Below are positions 41,582-43,436 of a stretch of DNA of 43,436 bases, piece after piece. The DNA comes from a virus. The DNA is taken from IMG/VR virus record IMGVR_UViG_3300025616_000002, positions 1-43,436 of that record, one strand, 5' to 3'. How positions within the stretch are numbered: the first letter of the stretch is position 1; every line of letters starts with the position of its first letter. A program made the position numbers and the translations under genes. The notes beneath the pieces are model-generated. The model searched no databases, was not told the DNA's origin, and saw only the letters and a list, made by a program, of their open reading frames with translations.

Positions 41582-42523
41582 TTAATTAAACACGCTACTG
41601 AAGTTAAAATTACTCAAGCCAGTTACATCGCTTGCCCAATCCATAGCTTGTCCACTAAAGGATTTCGGTCCTGGTAACTGGTTCATACCATAGCTAACTA
41701 ATGGCTGTAAAGGGCCTGCTAGCATAGGTAAGAACTCTTTAGCTGCACTAGTCATAAAGTTATCGAGAGGGGTAGGAGTAAAAGCATAGGAGTTACCAAC
41801 ACTGAGTCCAGAAGGTGTATTACTTACATAGCCTATGTCACCTGGATAACTTATGGAGCTAGAATTGAATCCATCGTAGTTAGGGTTATTAGAATTACTA
41901 TTACCATACTGTTGTGGTGAGCCTATGTAGTTAGGGTTAGGCGCACTCATAGCACTAAGCTGAGAATTTATACCTCCCATATCTTGAGCAAAGTTAGTAC
42001 TACTCCTAGTAATAGCTTTACCATATCTATCATTGGAAGCTCCAGTGTAAAAGCCTACTACATTATTGCCAGTACTAGGCCCGCCAAATACTCCTGTAAG
42101 TTGTGCAGATTTATAGTTATTATTACCACTTTCAAGTATAGCAATACTATCCATCGCTACTTTAGAGTAATCAGTAGGAGCTTGATGACCCCAGATACTG
42201 GTAATATTATCTGCCATTACTGTTAAGTTATTTTGTTTAATATTACCAAACCAATTAACTTCATTTTGCCCTGCTTGTGGAGTATCAGCACTATCTAAGG
42301 TAGTTTGTAAAAACGACTTATTACTTACTGAATTAGGGTCACCAAGAGCAGATACTTGCGCTGATGTAGGAGTAACTTTAGTTGCAGCTATAAGAGGCGT
42401 ACCAATAAGTTGACCTGCGCTATTAAGAGTACCAGGTGAATAGGAATTAATAAGGCCAGTACTTACATTAGTAGTACCTTGTGCTGCATCTGAAGATGTT
42501 GCAGTAGTACCTATGTTAGCCAT
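41582..42523 (-). CDS. Virion-associated protein of unknown function (313 aa)
   Basis: A 313-residue protein rich in Asn, Ser, Gly and Thr with little predicted helix for residues 1-230, then a hydrophobic stretch (SAAKEFLPMLAGPLQPLVSY, about 260-280) and a short C-terminal domain. The composition is typical of disordered head-interior proteins or fibre linkers. It begins six bases after the stop of the preceding gene with a weak ribosome site, so coupling is likely. Probably packaged with the other internal proteins; no family recognised. Confidence 0.7.
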   Translation of the reverse strand: MANIGTTATSSDAAQGTTNVSTGLINSYSPGTLNSAGQLIGTPLIAATKVTPTSAQVSALGDPNSVSNKSFLQTTLDSADTPQAGQNEVNWFGNIKQNNLTVMADNITSIWGHQAPTDYSKVAMDSIAILESGNNNYKSAQLTGVFGGPSTGNNVVGFYTGASNDRYGKAITRSSTNFAQDMGGINSQLSAMSAPNPNYIGSPQQYGNSNSNNPNYDGFNSSSISYPGDIGYVSNTPSGLSVGNSYAFTPTPLDNFMTSAAKEFLPMLAGPLQPLVSYGMNQLPGPKSFSGQAMDWASDVTGLSNFNFSSVFN

Positions 42524-42529
42524 GACTAT

Positions 42530-43222
42530 TTACCAGCTAAATAAGTCAGAGAACCAATTACTTATATTACTTGCACCGCTTTGAGTACCAAAGCTAGTTA
42601 AAGGGCCGCTACCATTGAACTCACCACCACTACCAAATATCATATCAAGTACTGACTGTCCTCCTTTAATAGCCATAGGAGCAGCAACAGCAGCCCCAGC
42701 TAGTAAAGGTAACATACCAGCTATACCACTACCACCTAAATTATTAATACTAGGAGCTGTTGTAGTCTGGGTATTTGTAGTGTTTCGCGCATCAGCAAGT
42801 ACTTGTCCTATACTAGAATTAGCTTGGTTATTAATTTGACCGTAGTTAGTAATAGCAGATTGTTGTACAAGTGCTGCTTGTCCTGCTGCCTGTGCCGCAC
42901 CTTGAGTAGCTAGCATATCAGTAGTAGTGTTACTATAGCTACCTGAACCTAGTTGGTCATTAGCTATTTGAGGAAGGTATTGTTGCATAGCCCTATCCAT
43001 AGTAGTAGTAACAGCTGTTGCAGAATCTTTAATTGCAGCATCTTTACTATAAGCTGGGTTATTTATATTTGCTGCAAGAGCTGCATATATTTGGTCACTA
43101 AGAGAGTTCTTACTTGCTGTACTATTAGTCGTACCACCACCTAGGAATACAGGAGCTAAGTTACCTATAATATCGGAAGCTGTACTTAGTGGATTTTTTC
43201 GTAATTCTATTGCATCTGCCAT
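42530..43222 (-). CDS. Small internal virion / ejection protein (putative, 230 aa)
   Basis: A 230-residue protein. Residues 60-145 are Ala/Gln/Asn-rich and helical (AAQAAGQAALVQQSAITNYG), 165-190 are a hydrophobic helix (MLPLLAGAAVAAPMAIKGG) and the end is Gly/Ser-rich closing with NWFSDLFSW. It resembles the small ejection proteins (T7 gp14 or P22 gp7/gp16 type) in size, composition and order: small, medium, then giant protein. AGGATACTAAC precedes the ATG. Function inferred from context. Confidence 0.7.
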   Translation of the reverse strand: MADAIELRKNPLSTASDIIGNLAPVFLGGGTTNSTASKNSLSDQIYAALAANINNPAYSKDAAIKDSATAVTTTMDRAMQQYLPQIANDQLGSGSYSNTTTDMLATQGAAQAAGQAALVQQSAITNYGQINNQANSSIGQVLADARNTTNTQTTTAPSINNLGGSGIAGMLPLLAGAAVAAPMAIKGGQSVLDMIFGSGGEFNGSGPLTSFGTQSGASNISNWFSDLFSW

Positions 43223-43252
43223 GTTAGTATCCTATTGAGTTAGTATCATTGT

Positions 43253-43436
43253 TTAAACTATGTTAGGCCACTGGCCATTAGAGTTTATTATCTGTGTTGG
43301 TGTGCCAGGGTTAAATAACAATACACCAAGAGCAACACCAACTCCTATGTATTGATTAAAGTATAAGTTAGCACTTACTACAGGGCCGCCAGTACCAGGA
43401 GCCTCAGTTAAATATAATGGTCTAGCTCTTATTGTA
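43253..43436 (-). CDS. C-terminal part of the virion protein that begins at 837
   Basis: The minus-strand frame enters from the right edge and stops at TAA 43255-43253. Bases 43310-43436 repeat 1-127, so only 43253-43309 add new sequence: 18 residues ending PGTPTQIINSNGQWPNIV. Together with 1-837 this makes a 297-residue protein. It ends about 30 bases before the next gene's start. Confidence 0.85.
   Translation of the reverse strand, partial: TIRARPLYLTEAPGTGGPVVSANLYFNQYIGVGVALGVLLFNPGTPTQIINSNGQWPNIV
43310..43436. repeat. Terminal overlap, right copy (circular closure)
   Basis: An exact copy of bases 1-127. Removing one copy gives a 43,309-bp circle in which the interrupted minus-strand gene is intact. 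Confidence 0.95.

Noticed and set aside
1-43436. Stop-codon reassignment (TAG read as an amino acid)
   Set aside because: Several genes end in TAG at sensible positions (for example 12584, 15037, 22120, 23116, 29405) and no gene is broken by in-frame TAG.
1-43436. tRNA genes, integrase, repressor, phage RNA polymerase
   Set aside because: I looked through the intergenic stretches and protein motifs and saw none; a tRNA scan and profile search would settle it.

Overview
The window is a complete circular map of a tailed bacteriophage genome, most likely a podovirus (short tail), cut open at an arbitrary point. Bases 1-127 recur exactly at 43310-43436, and a reading frame runs unbroken across the joined ends, so the unique genome is 43,309 bp. 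The podovirus reading rests on portal, small and large terminase subunits, scaffold, major capsid protein, a neck adaptor and a P22-gp10-like tail hub, followed by very large internal virion (ejection-type) proteins, with no tail tube, sheath or tape measure. The lysis pair (3-TM holin, M15 peptidase) and the AGGA-type ribosome binding sites suggest a Gram-negative host. No integrase, repressor, tRNA, CRISPR array or phage RNA polymerase was seen, so the phage is probably lytic and depends on host RNA polymerase. TAA and TAG both serve as stops (standard code 11). The sequence is AT-rich.

Layout. There are two opposed transcription blocks. The late block is on the minus strand. It starts near 11.8 kb and runs leftward through TerS, a small overlapping gene, TerL, portal, scaffold, capsid, adaptor, hub and a tail-associated protein. 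It then passes the circular junction (1/43309) and continues through four internal or structural proteins (43.2-34.5 kb), a fibre-like protein, holin and endolysin, ending at 31.83 kb. The early/middle block is on the plus strand from 12.37 to 31.74 kb. The blocks diverge from a roughly 600-bp control region (11.77-12.37 kb) and converge on a bidirectional terminator at 31.76-31.81 kb.

Plus-strand block. 12.4-17.6 kb holds small, mostly unrecognised early proteins, including a 34-residue membrane peptide, and an unusual non-coding stretch (14.19-14.74 kb) with roughly 10-bp-phased TATGACA repeats on both sides of an AT-rich core, a candidate replication origin. 17.6-31.7 kb is the DNA metabolism region: an SF1B (RecD/Dda-like) helicase, an Fe-S PD-(D/E)XK nuclease, a Sak4-like RecA-fold ATPase with a zinc insert, a DUF6378 protein, a candidate ssDNA-binding protein, a family A DNA polymerase with proofreading domain, a DUF3987-like replicative ATPase and a DEDDh exonuclease. 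Three sigma70-type promoters share an A-rich CGCTTG upstream motif; one is built into a terminator hairpin.

The most unusual whole-genome signal is that I found no GATC site on a base-by-base read, where roughly 150 would be expected from composition. Family names come from motif recognition, not a database search; about half of the proteins remain unassigned.
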